From Streptomyces sp. ADI96-02 (GTDB taxonomy: Bacteria; Actinomycetota; Actinomycetes; Streptomycetales; Streptomycetaceae), in the NCBI RefSeq assembly GCF_003846185.1, contig NZ_ML123034.1:6483726-6547725 (forward strand): DNA of 64,000 nucleotides, given 5' to 3'. Below the pieces are notes generated by a model. That model saw only the letters and a list, made by a program, of their open reading frames with translations. It had not been told where the DNA came from and made no database searches. Below are positions 44,953-52,228 of the stretch, one piece after another. Positions within the stretch are counted from its first letter, which is position 1. Each line of letters begins with the position of its first letter. The position numbers were made by a program, and so were the translations under genes.

Positions 44953-45828
44953 GTGTGGGCTTTGACCGAAGCGGAATTAGTCGAACGGGAAAACGATGTT
45001 CACCGTTCGATGAGACGGTCTCTTCTGCACGGCGCCACTGTTCTCCCGCCTCCCTCACCCGCACCTCTGCGACTGCGCTCCGGACCGTTCCCGGCCTGTG
45101 GCGGACAGAGCCTCCTCGACATGGTGCGGGAGCACGGCTTCGCGTCGGCGAGGCTGGGGAGCCCCCTGCCGGTGCGCCAACTGCTCCAGTTCGGCTCCCT
45201 GCTGGGGACACCGCAGCCCGAAACCGATCCCGCGGTACTCCCCTTCACCGAGGAGCGGGTGGTACTCAACCTGCGCAGCGTACGGAAGCGAACCGCGGAC
45301 CCGGCGCTGCAGCCCTTCGCCCGCGACGCACTGGCCCTGCACAGCGAGGGCAGCGGACGCGGCGTCGCTCAGCAGCCTCGCTACATCGTGCTGATGTGCC
45401 GTGCTCCAGGAGGCGCCGCCGCGGCGCAGACCGTGCTCGTGCCGATGGCCGAGGTGGCGAGTCGGCTGGACCGCGAGGAGAGACGCTTGCTCACGGCCAC
45501 CGTCTATCGGGCCGGTACTCCGCCTCCCGTACTGCGCTACGAGGAGGAGCGCCCGGTCTTCTCCTTCCGCGACTTCATGGGGCAGCGGCTGCGATGGCGC
45601 TACACGCCCGAACCGGCCCGCGCCCGCGAGCCGGAGCCCGAGCCGGAGCGGGTCAACGCGGCCCTGCGGCGACTGCTGGCCGCGATGTACACGACGCGCG
45701 CCTCCGGCGTGCGCTGGGAGGCGGGCCTGCTGGTCGTGGTGGACAACCGCCGCTTCTTCCACGGCAGAACCGCGGCGCCCGCCTCGGGAGTGGGGCTGCG
45801 CCACCTCCAACGGCTCCGCGTCCTCTGA
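44953..45828 (+). CDS. TauD/clavaminate-synthase-like Fe(II)/2-oxoglutarate oxygenase
   Basis: Non-heme iron oxygenase of about 291 aa. The facial triad is visible: His130 and Glu132 in LALHSEGSG and His270 in VVVDNRRFFHGRTA; Arg283 (GLRHLQ) is positioned to bind 2-oxoglutarate. The HxE form of the triad and the VLNLRS and RYIVLMCRAPGG segments recall the clavaminate synthase/AsnO/VioC branch, which hydroxylates free or carrier-bound amino acids. Start is ambiguous: GTG 44953, or TTG 44962 with GAAGG better placed. First gene of the plus-strand arm. Confidence 0.82.
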   Translation: MWALTEAELVERENDVHRSMRRSLLHGATVLPPPSPAPLRLRSGPFPACGGQSLLDMVREHGFASARLGSPLPVRQLLQFGSLLGTPQPETDPAVLPFTEERVVLNLRSVRKRTADPALQPFARDALALHSEGSGRGVAQQPRYIVLMCRAPGGAAAAQTVLVPMAEVASRLDREERRLLTATVYRAGTPPPVLRYEEERPVFSFRDFMGQRLRWRYTPEPARAREPEPEPERVNAALRRLLAAMYTTRASGVRWEAGLLVVVDNRRFFHGRTAAPASGVGLRHLQRLRVL

Positions 45829-45900
45829 CGGGCCTTCCCGGACGATCCGCGGCCCGCCCGAGGAGATCTCTCCGTATCGAGTCCGCACTTGGGAGTGAGT

Positions 45901-47478
45901 ATGCGACTGTTCGCTTCCGTTCCTCAGCTCAAGACGCCGGCGGTGCCGGACGAGGCGCGGGAAATGGCCCGCCACCCTCCTGCCCCGCACCGGGACGACG
46001 CCGTGTTCCTGCCCCATGTGGACGCCGCGGCCCTGGACGTCTTCGCCCGGGCACGCGATCCGCGAGACCCCTTCGAACTGCGCGACCTGTGGCTGGGGCG
46101 GGTCGAGCACGCGCTCGGAGCGGACGCGCTGCGGCCAGGGCTCGCGGAGCGCTGGCGCTCGGCCCGGCCCCTGCGGACCGTGGACGCCGAGGAGGTGCTG
46201 GGATCACGGGCCACCGTGCGCATGGTGAAGGAACTGTTCAACTGGTTCTTCCGCGACGACCTTTACGGCGCGTTGCGGGAGCGCTCCGACGTGATCCTGT
46301 CCGGCGGCTCGGTGAGCGAGGAGGTGTGGGGTCTGCCCGGAGCGCTCAAGCAGTGCGTCCGCTACGCCCTCGACCGGGACTGGTACGGGTACTCCGATTC
46401 ACGCGGCCGGGCCGCCGCCCGCAGTGCCGTCGCCGGCTACGAGAACGCCCGGATCGAGGAGGGCGGATACGACGAGTCCGAGGTCGCCATCACCATGGGC
46501 GGCACAGCGGCGATCAGCTCCCTGGCCGATCTGATCCTGACGGGCCCCTACGGGCGGCCGAACGACAGCGGCTCTCGGCCACCGGTGCTGTGCGCCATCC
46601 CGAACTACCCTCCCCTGGTCGAGACCTCCGCCCGCCGCCACCCGGTGAGGCTGGTCCCGCTGCCTTCGTCCGGGGGCCGTGTATCGCTCGCACCGCTGAT
46701 CGAGGCGATCCGGCCGGACACCCCCATGGTGCTGCTGCAGACGGCCGGGAACCCCACCGGGGCCGCCGTCGCGGAGGACGAACTGGCCGCCCTGATCCGG
46801 GCGGCGGCGCCCTCGTGCGTCGTGGTCCTCGACGAGTGCCACGAGTGGCTGGGGCCGGAACGGCGTCGTTCGGCGGCCCGGCGCTCACCGCACGTGGTGC
46901 GGGTCAGCAGCCTCTCCAAGGCATGGTCGGCACCGGGTCTGAAGGTGGGATGGATCCTCGCCGACAGACGCCTCGTGGACGAGTACCACGAGTACGCCTC
47001 CACAGCGTTCGGCGGTCCGCCGTCCTTCTTCTACACCGTGGTGGAGGTGCTGGCCCGGATGGAACGGTGGATGGCCGAGGGCCTGGTCGAACCCGGAGCG
47101 GCCGAGTGCGCCGAGTTCGAGGCGGGCTACCGGCTGCGGCCGGACGGGCTGCGGGCCGCGTACCGGAGCTACCGTCTGGAACGCCGTGCACGCGAGGAGT
47201 CCCTGCGCGTCGTGCGAGCCGCGGCGGTGGCCGGACTGGAGGACCTCCCGGCACGCGTCGTCCCTCCCCTGTACTCCATCAACGCGACGGTGCAGTTCCC
47301 TTCCTTCGACGACTCCTACCTGTGCTTCAGACGCCTGCTCCACGACACCGGCGTCTCCGTCTTCCCCGGAGTCCTCACCTTCTGCCTGGGCGGCGGACCC
47401 GTCCGCGTGACCACGTCACGCCCCTGGGACGACCTGGCACTCGCCTTCTCGCGCCTTGGCCCCGGGACTTCCGCGTGA
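45901..47478 (+). CDS. Large class I/II PLP-dependent aminotransferase
   Basis: PLP enzyme of 525 aa, longer than ordinary class I/II aminotransferases (about 400) because of an N-terminal extension of about 120 residues without clear motifs. Core features: WYGYSDSRGRAAARSAV, GGTAAISSLAD (phosphate cup), TAGNPTGAAVAEDEL (Asn284), VVVLDECHEW (Asp311) and SLSKAWSAPGLKVGW with the PLP Lys340. ATG 45901 follows GGGAG by 5 bp; TTG/GTG codons just upstream are alternatives. It could be a transaminase or a decarboxylase/lyase of the same fold. Confidence 0.85.
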   Translation: MRLFASVPQLKTPAVPDEAREMARHPPAPHRDDAVFLPHVDAAALDVFARARDPRDPFELRDLWLGRVEHALGADALRPGLAERWRSARPLRTVDAEEVLGSRATVRMVKELFNWFFRDDLYGALRERSDVILSGGSVSEEVWGLPGALKQCVRYALDRDWYGYSDSRGRAAARSAVAGYENARIEEGGYDESEVAITMGGTAAISSLADLILTGPYGRPNDSGSRPPVLCAIPNYPPLVETSARRHPVRLVPLPSSGGRVSLAPLIEAIRPDTPMVLLQTAGNPTGAAVAEDELAALIRAAAPSCVVVLDECHEWLGPERRRSAARRSPHVVRVSSLSKAWSAPGLKVGWILADRRLVDEYHEYASTAFGGPPSFFYTVVEVLARMERWMAEGLVEPGAAECAEFEAGYRLRPDGLRAAYRSYRLERRAREESLRVVRAAAVAGLEDLPARVVPPLYSINATVQFPSFDDSYLCFRRLLHDTGVSVFPGVLTFCLGGGPVRVTTSRPWDDLALAFSRLGPGTSA

Positions 47479-48350
47479 CCGGCCCCGGCCCAGCAGACGC
47501 GGGCGGCCGACTGCTGCGGGCACAGGGCTCCACCGTCCTCGGAATGGTGCATCTCGCGCCGCTACCCGGCACGCCCTTCCACCGCGACGGAAGCCTGCCC
47601 GAGATCATCGACCGGGCCGTGGCGGACGCCCTGGCCCTGAGGGAGGGCGGCGCGGACGGCTGCCTGGTGCAGACCGCCGACCGCGTGGCCGGTGCGGCGG
47701 ACGACAGCGACCCGGCCCGCACCGCCGCCATGGCACTGGCCGTGCGCGCGGTCCGCGAGGCGGTCGGCGCGGACTTCCGCGTCGGGGTACAAATGATGCG
47801 GAACGCCGTACGCGCGTCGCTGGCCGTGGCACGGACGGCGGACGCCGACTTCGTACGCGTGGCCACACTGGTGGGGGCGACCCTCTCCCCGCACGGGCTG
47901 GTGGAGGCCGATCCGACCGGCGTCATGGAGTACCGGAAGAAGATCGGAGCCTGGGGGGTGCGGGTCGTGGCCGAGGTGTCGTCCATGCACTTCTCCTGGC
48001 TGGGCGGCAGTCCGCCCATCGGGCAGGTGGGACGCTGGGCCGAACAGGCCGGAGCGGACGCCCTCGCCGTGAGCGACCCCGACGAAGCCGCGCTGCTGAG
48101 GACGGTGGCCGCCCTGCGCCGAGCCTGCCCCGGCCTTCCGGTGCTCCTCGCCGGGCACACCGACCACGCCAACGCGGGCCGCCTGCTGGCCGCGGCCGAC
48201 GGGGCGTTCGTGGGCGGCTGCCTCCAGCCGGGCGGTTGGGGAGGCCCGGTGGACCCGGGGCGGGTCAGGGCGTACGTCGCCGCGGCGGCCGGGGCGGGAC
48301 GTCCCCGCGTCCGCCCCCGAAGCGGTACGGAGGAGGCCGGACATGCCTGA
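47475..48350 (+). CDS. BtpA/SgcQ-family TIM-barrel protein
   Basis: Protein of 291 aa of the BtpA family. Landmarks: VLGMVHLAPLPGTPFHRDGSLPEII at the N-terminus, ALALREGGADGCLVQ, VGVQMMRNAVRASLAVARTADADFVRV, WGVRVVAEVSSMH, ALAVSDPDEAALLRTV, VLLAGHTDHANAGRLLAAADGAFVGGCL and VDPGRVRAYV. BtpA was first linked to photosystem I stability in cyanobacteria; homologues in other bacteria sit with sugar or nucleoside genes, and no reaction is firmly assigned. GTG start overlaps the aminotransferase stop; its own stop overlaps the next start by 8 bp. Confidence 0.85.
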   Translation: MTGPGPADAGGRLLRAQGSTVLGMVHLAPLPGTPFHRDGSLPEIIDRAVADALALREGGADGCLVQTADRVAGAADDSDPARTAAMALAVRAVREAVGADFRVGVQMMRNAVRASLAVARTADADFVRVATLVGATLSPHGLVEADPTGVMEYRKKIGAWGVRVVAEVSSMHFSWLGGSPPIGQVGRWAEQAGADALAVSDPDEAALLRTVAALRRACPGLPVLLAGHTDHANAGRLLAAADGAFVGGCLQPGGWGGPVDPGRVRAYVAAAAGAGRPRVRPRSGTEEAGHA

Positions 48351-49476
48351 GCGATGCCGTCCTGAGGTGATGATCCGTCAAGCTCTGGCGCTGGCGGACG
48401 ACGTGCGCCTGCTGACAGCGCCCTGCGGACGCCGCGCCGGCGAACTGCTGAGCCCGGCCGAGTGGGCCACCGTGCGCAACGTCCATCTCACCGGCGACGG
48501 AGACTCCTACCACGCGGCCCGCGCCGCGGAATCGGCCTTCCGCGCCTTCGCCGCCGTCGACTGCCGGCCGTGGAGCGCCCTGCGCCTGCTGGAGTACGGT
48601 CCGCGCCCCACCGCAGGACCGGGGAGAGACCTGGTGGTCGCGGTGTCGGCCTCCGGTCGGACCGAACGGGTCCTCCAGGCGGTCGCGCGATGCCGCGCGA
48701 GCGGCGCCCTGACCGTCGGCGTCACCGCGGGCGCCGGGAGCCCGCTCACCGAGACGGCGGAGCGGACCCTTCTGATCCGGCCGCCCGTCCTGGAGCCCTC
48801 CCCGGGCATCCGCACCTACCAGAGCTCGCTGCTCGGTCTGCTGCTGATCGCCGTGGCACTGGGCGAGGGCCGCGGGGCGCTGGACGCGCCCGCGGCCGGC
48901 CGACTCCGACGTGAGCTCGCCGATCTGGCCGGGCCCGTGGACACCACCGTACGGAGCACGTCGGGCGCCGGCCGGGCGCTCGGCGGGGAACTCGCCGACG
49001 CTCCCGCGATCCTGCTGGCCGGCAGCGGCCCCGGGCAGGGCACGGCCCTGTTCTGCGCCGCCAAGATCATGGAGGGTGCGGGGGTTCCGGCGGCCGGGCA
49101 GGACCTGGAGGAGTGGTGCCACGTCGAGCGTTTCGCCTCCCCGGCGGACCTGCCGCTCATCGTCCTGGCCCCGCCCGGACGCACCCGGAGAAACGCCCGC
49201 GCCGTCGCCGTCCGGGCCCGGGACCTCGGCCGCCGGGTCGTGGCGGTCGTCCCCCATGAGTCCTGCGGGACGGAGTGGACGGAACGCGAGGCGGGGACCG
49301 TACTGCCCGTCCACGGAGACGTACGCGAAGAGTTCGCCCCCCTGCTCTACCACCTCTTCGTGCACCATGTCACCGCCGCGCTGGCTCTGCGGCTGGGCCG
49401 GGAGCCGTTCGAGGGCGGCCGGGCCACGGCGTCGGTGACGGCGCCGGGCCGGAAGAAGGGCGGTAGGGCACATTGA
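48343..49476 (+). CDS. Double-SIS-domain (GlmS-like) sugar isomerase/deaminase-like protein
   Basis: Protein of 377 aa with two SIS domains like the isomerase half of GlmS, without a glutaminase domain. First SIS: LTGDGDSYHAARAAESAF and LVVAVSASGRTERVL (phosphate-binding Ser/Thr loop). Second: LLAGSGPGQGTALFCAAKIMEGAG, then QDLEEWCHVERFASP, matching the catalytic Glu and His regions of GlmS. It probably acts on a phosphosugar or amino sugar phosphate. ATG 48343 has GGAGGAGG upstream and overlaps the BtpA stop. Confidence 0.83.
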   Translation: MPERCRPEVMIRQALALADDVRLLTAPCGRRAGELLSPAEWATVRNVHLTGDGDSYHAARAAESAFRAFAAVDCRPWSALRLLEYGPRPTAGPGRDLVVAVSASGRTERVLQAVARCRASGALTVGVTAGAGSPLTETAERTLLIRPPVLEPSPGIRTYQSSLLGLLLIAVALGEGRGALDAPAAGRLRRELADLAGPVDTTVRSTSGAGRALGGELADAPAILLAGSGPGQGTALFCAAKIMEGAGVPAAGQDLEEWCHVERFASPADLPLIVLAPPGRTRRNARAVAVRARDLGRRVVAVVPHESCGTEWTEREAGTVLPVHGDVREEFAPLLYHLFVHHVTAALALRLGREPFEGGRATASVTAPGRKKGGRAH

Positions 49477-49477
49477 C

Positions 49478-50962
49478 GTGACCAGGGTGCGCTACACCCC
49501 CTCGCCGGTCGGGCCGCCCAGCGTCGGCCTGGCCCACGCAGCCCTCTTCAACTGGGTGTTCGCCCGCAGCAGGGGAGGAGTGTTCGTGCTGCGGCTGGAG
49601 GACACCGATACGACACGGGTGCGACCGGAGTACGAGCAACCCCAGCTGGAGGCCCTGCGCTGGCTGAACCTCCCCTGGGACGAAGGGCCGGAGACCGGCG
49701 GCCCGCACGCGCCGTACCGGCAGAGCGGGCGCGGTGACCTGTACGCCGAGATCCTGCGGCGTCTGCGTGAGGCCGGAGAGGTGTATCCGTGCTTCTCCAC
49801 CCGTCAGGAGGCCGCCGCGCGTCGAGCGGCGGCCGGCGGCGATCCGCGACTCGGCTACGACAACTACGACCGGCGGCTGACGCACCGACAGATCCAGGGC
49901 TTCCTCGCCGAGGGGCGCCGACCCGTCTGGAGGCTGCGGATGCCCGATCGCGACGCGGTCGTCGACGACCTGGTCCGGGGCCGCATCGTCTTCCGGGCGG
50001 GCAGCGTTCCCGACCCCGCTCTCACCCGCGGCTCCGGCGCGCCCCTCTACGCCCTCGCGAATCCGGTCGACGACGCCGTGATGGGCATCACCCACGTCCT
50101 GCGCGGCGAAAGCCTGCTTCCGGCGACCCCTGGCCACCTCGCCCTGCACGACGCGCTCCACCGCATCGGCGTGGCCGCCCACGTCCCCCGGTTCGGCCAC
50201 CTGCCCTCGGTCGTGGGGGCGAACCGCCGCCGCCTGGGCCGCAGCAGCCCTCAGGCGCACCTGCTCCGCTACCGCGACGAGGGCTGTCTGCCGGAGGCCA
50301 TGGTCAACCACCTCGCCCGGCTCGGCTGGTCGCCGCCCGACGGCCGGGAAGTGTTCACCCTCGCGGACATGGTCGCCTCCTTCAGCCTGGAACGGGTCAG
50401 CCCCGCCCCGGCGCGCTTCGACGCCGACCGGGTGCGCGCCCTGAACGCGGCTCACATGCGTCTGCTCGACCCGGACCGCTTCCTCGCGGCAGTCCGGCCC
50501 CACCTCGAACGGGCCGGGCTGCCCGCCCGGGGCCCCGCCGAACACGTGCTGCGGGCCGCCCTGCCCCTGGTGCGGCCCCGGATCACCGTGCTGCGGGACG
50601 CGCCCCCGCTCCTCGCCTTCCTCCTGCTCGGGGAGGAGGAGTTCCGCGGTGCCGAGGATCCCCGCGCCGGTCTGCCCGCGGACGAGGCGCGAGCAGCACT
50701 GCGCCGCGCGGCTGCCGCACTGCGGTCCCTCGACCCGTGGGACACGGAGGGGATCGCGCGGGCGATGCGCGGAGCGGTCGACCGCGGCCGGCTGGGCGCC
50801 GTGCGCGTGGCCGTCACCGGCGCCTCCGTGTCGCTTCCCCTCTACGAGTCGGTGCATCTGCTGGGGCGGGACCGGACGCTGATCCGGATCGGCCGGGCTC
50901 TGGCCCTGCTGGAGGGCGCGCAGGCGACCACCGGGCCACCGCCGGCGGGCGGGGGACGGTGA
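49478..50962 (+). CDS. Glutamyl-tRNA synthetase-like protein with altered HIGH and KMSKS motifs
   Basis: Class I synthetase-like protein of 494 aa, as long as housekeeping GltX. The fold is complete: catalytic domain (VRYTPSPVG, FVLRLEDTDTTRV, WDEGPETGGPHAPYRQS), stem region (HLPSVVGANR, LPEAMVNHLARLGW) and the anticodon-binding C-terminus ending RVAVTGASVSLPLYES. The normally strict TGxxHIG is VGPPSVG (His to Ser15) and the KLSKR-type loop is RLGRS (252-256, both Lys replaced by Arg, Ser to Gly). This is unlikely to be the cell's main GluRS. It may activate or transfer glutamate differently, supply Glu-tRNA, or be inactive. GTG starts 1 bp after the SIS gene stop. Confidence 0.88.
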   Translation: MTRVRYTPSPVGPPSVGLAHAALFNWVFARSRGGVFVLRLEDTDTTRVRPEYEQPQLEALRWLNLPWDEGPETGGPHAPYRQSGRGDLYAEILRRLREAGEVYPCFSTRQEAAARRAAAGGDPRLGYDNYDRRLTHRQIQGFLAEGRRPVWRLRMPDRDAVVDDLVRGRIVFRAGSVPDPALTRGSGAPLYALANPVDDAVMGITHVLRGESLLPATPGHLALHDALHRIGVAAHVPRFGHLPSVVGANRRRLGRSSPQAHLLRYRDEGCLPEAMVNHLARLGWSPPDGREVFTLADMVASFSLERVSPAPARFDADRVRALNAAHMRLLDPDRFLAAVRPHLERAGLPARGPAEHVLRAALPLVRPRITVLRDAPPLLAFLLLGEEEFRGAEDPRAGLPADEARAALRRAAAALRSLDPWDTEGIARAMRGAVDRGRLGAVRVAVTGASVSLPLYESVHLLGRDRTLIRIGRALALLEGAQATTGPPPAGGGR

Positions 50963-51067
50963 CCCGGCGGCCGGCAGCCCGGCGGACCGTCCCAGGACAC
51001 GCCGCGGCGATCGCTCCGCGGCCACCGCGCACGTGAACAGCCGTCGTCCACGTCACCAGGGGAGCGC

Positions 51068-52057
51068 ATGTCCGACAGCACACAGCGGGCCGAGGCCCGG
51101 CATCGCTCCGATTTCGGGGTGGTCTTCGCCGCGACGCGCAGCCATGTCCCCTTCGCCATGGCATCCATCAGCTCGCTTCGCGCCCACTCGCCCTCCGTAC
51201 CGGTACGGCTCGTGGTGGACGCCCCGGACGAACGTGCCGAGGCGGCGGCGCGACGTCTGCGGGTCGAACTCGTCACCGCCCCGCTCGCGGTCGAGAACGA
51301 GTTCATCCGGTCCAGGCTGCTCAAGATCGGGGCCATCGGCTCGGCCCCGTTCGACGACATCCTGTACATCGACTCGGACACCTTGCTCCTGGACGACGTG
51401 CTGGAGGTGCGCGGGCTGCGAGAGGCGGAGCCACACGGGGACCGGCCGTTGATGATGCTGCTGCGCCGACCGGTCATCCCCACCCTGATGGGTTTCGGCC
51501 GCCTCAACTTCACCGCTCGCGACCCCTCGGCGGACGACATCCGCGACCTTCTCCGCCGGGCCTTGGACATCCGGCTCACCTCGGCGGAACTCGATCGGCT
51601 GCTCTGCTGGAACTCCGGTGTGCTGCTGGGGCGCGCCGGCACCCTGCGCCCGCTGTGCACCCGCTGGGCGGAGCTCTACCGGCGGATCGCCACCGGTCCG
51701 CACCGCGCGGCATTCGTCCCGAACGACCAGCTGTGCCTGTGGCTGGCGCTGCACGAGGCCGCGGACCGCGCGCTGGTGGGGGAACTGCCGCTGCGCTGGA
51801 ACTTCATGCCGGGTCTGGCGCTCCGCGCCCCTCTCCACGGCACCACGTCGCAGGACCAGACTGCCTATCTGGAGGTCGCCCGTCTGAACGGGGGGAGCCT
51901 GACCGGCGAGGCGTTGCGTGAGGTGTCACTCCTGCACTTCGCCCGTAACAAGTACGACGACTGGGCGCTGGAGCTGGCCGCCCGAGCGCTGGAGGAGGCG
52001 GGGGTGGATCTCCCGCTTCCGGCCCGGGACCGGCAGTCTGCCTCCGGAGGCTCCTGA
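51068..52057 (+). CDS. GT8-like (GT-A fold) glycosyltransferase
   Basis: Protein of 329 aa. ATG 51068 follows AGGGGAG. It starts FGVVFAATRSHVPFAMASISSLRAHSP, typical of GT-A enzymes with N-terminal nucleotide binding. ILYIDSDTLLLDD holds the DxD metal-binding motif (about residues 99-101), CWNSGVLLGRAGTL follows, and a C-terminal His is seen in LLHFARNKYDDW. This pattern fits GT8/GT-A 'nucleotide-diphospho-sugar transferase' proteins. It probably glycosylates the cluster product. Last gene of the arm, separated by about 100 bp from the synthetase-like gene. Confidence 0.8.
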   Translation: MSDSTQRAEARHRSDFGVVFAATRSHVPFAMASISSLRAHSPSVPVRLVVDAPDERAEAAARRLRVELVTAPLAVENEFIRSRLLKIGAIGSAPFDDILYIDSDTLLLDDVLEVRGLREAEPHGDRPLMMLLRRPVIPTLMGFGRLNFTARDPSADDIRDLLRRALDIRLTSAELDRLLCWNSGVLLGRAGTLRPLCTRWAELYRRIATGPHRAAFVPNDQLCLWLALHEAADRALVGELPLRWNFMPGLALRAPLHGTTSQDQTAYLEVARLNGGSLTGEALREVSLLHFARNKYDDWALELAARALEEAGVDLPLPARDRQSASGGS

Positions 52058-52170
52058 GGGCCGTCCCGCAATCCCTGGCGGGCGCGCGACGACAGTTACG
52101 GCGCCTCGCCGCGTTGTCGGAACGTCCGCATACATTCAGTAGGCGGGGGTGTACCAGGATCTTTTACGTG

Positions 52171-52201
52171 CTGTTTAATTGCATACTGTTCGCAATAACA
52201 G
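52171..52201 (+). promoter_or_regulatory. AT-rich nested inverted repeats upstream of the Dpp-type operon
   Basis: A markedly AT-rich patch (52150-52210) contains CTGTT (52186-52190) / AACAG (52197-52201) and the overlapping ATTGC (52178-52182) / GCAAT (52192-52196) repeats, about 30-50 bp before the binding-protein start. This is a plausible promoter/operator. The binding factor is unknown. Confidence 0.4.
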
Positions 52202-52228
52202 CCGATCTTGAACAGGGATGTGCAGAGT

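Noticed and set aside
44946..48350. 1134-codon plus-strand frame through the cluster
   Set aside because: It is out of frame with the oxygenase and aminotransferase genes and only its end coincides with the BtpA gene. The true BtpA start is the GTG at 47475 overlapping the upstream stop.
49478..50962. Self-resistance copy of glutamyl-tRNA synthetase
   Set aside because: A resistance copy should keep HIGH and KMSKS chemistry; both are altered here. The idea is kept only as a minor alternative.
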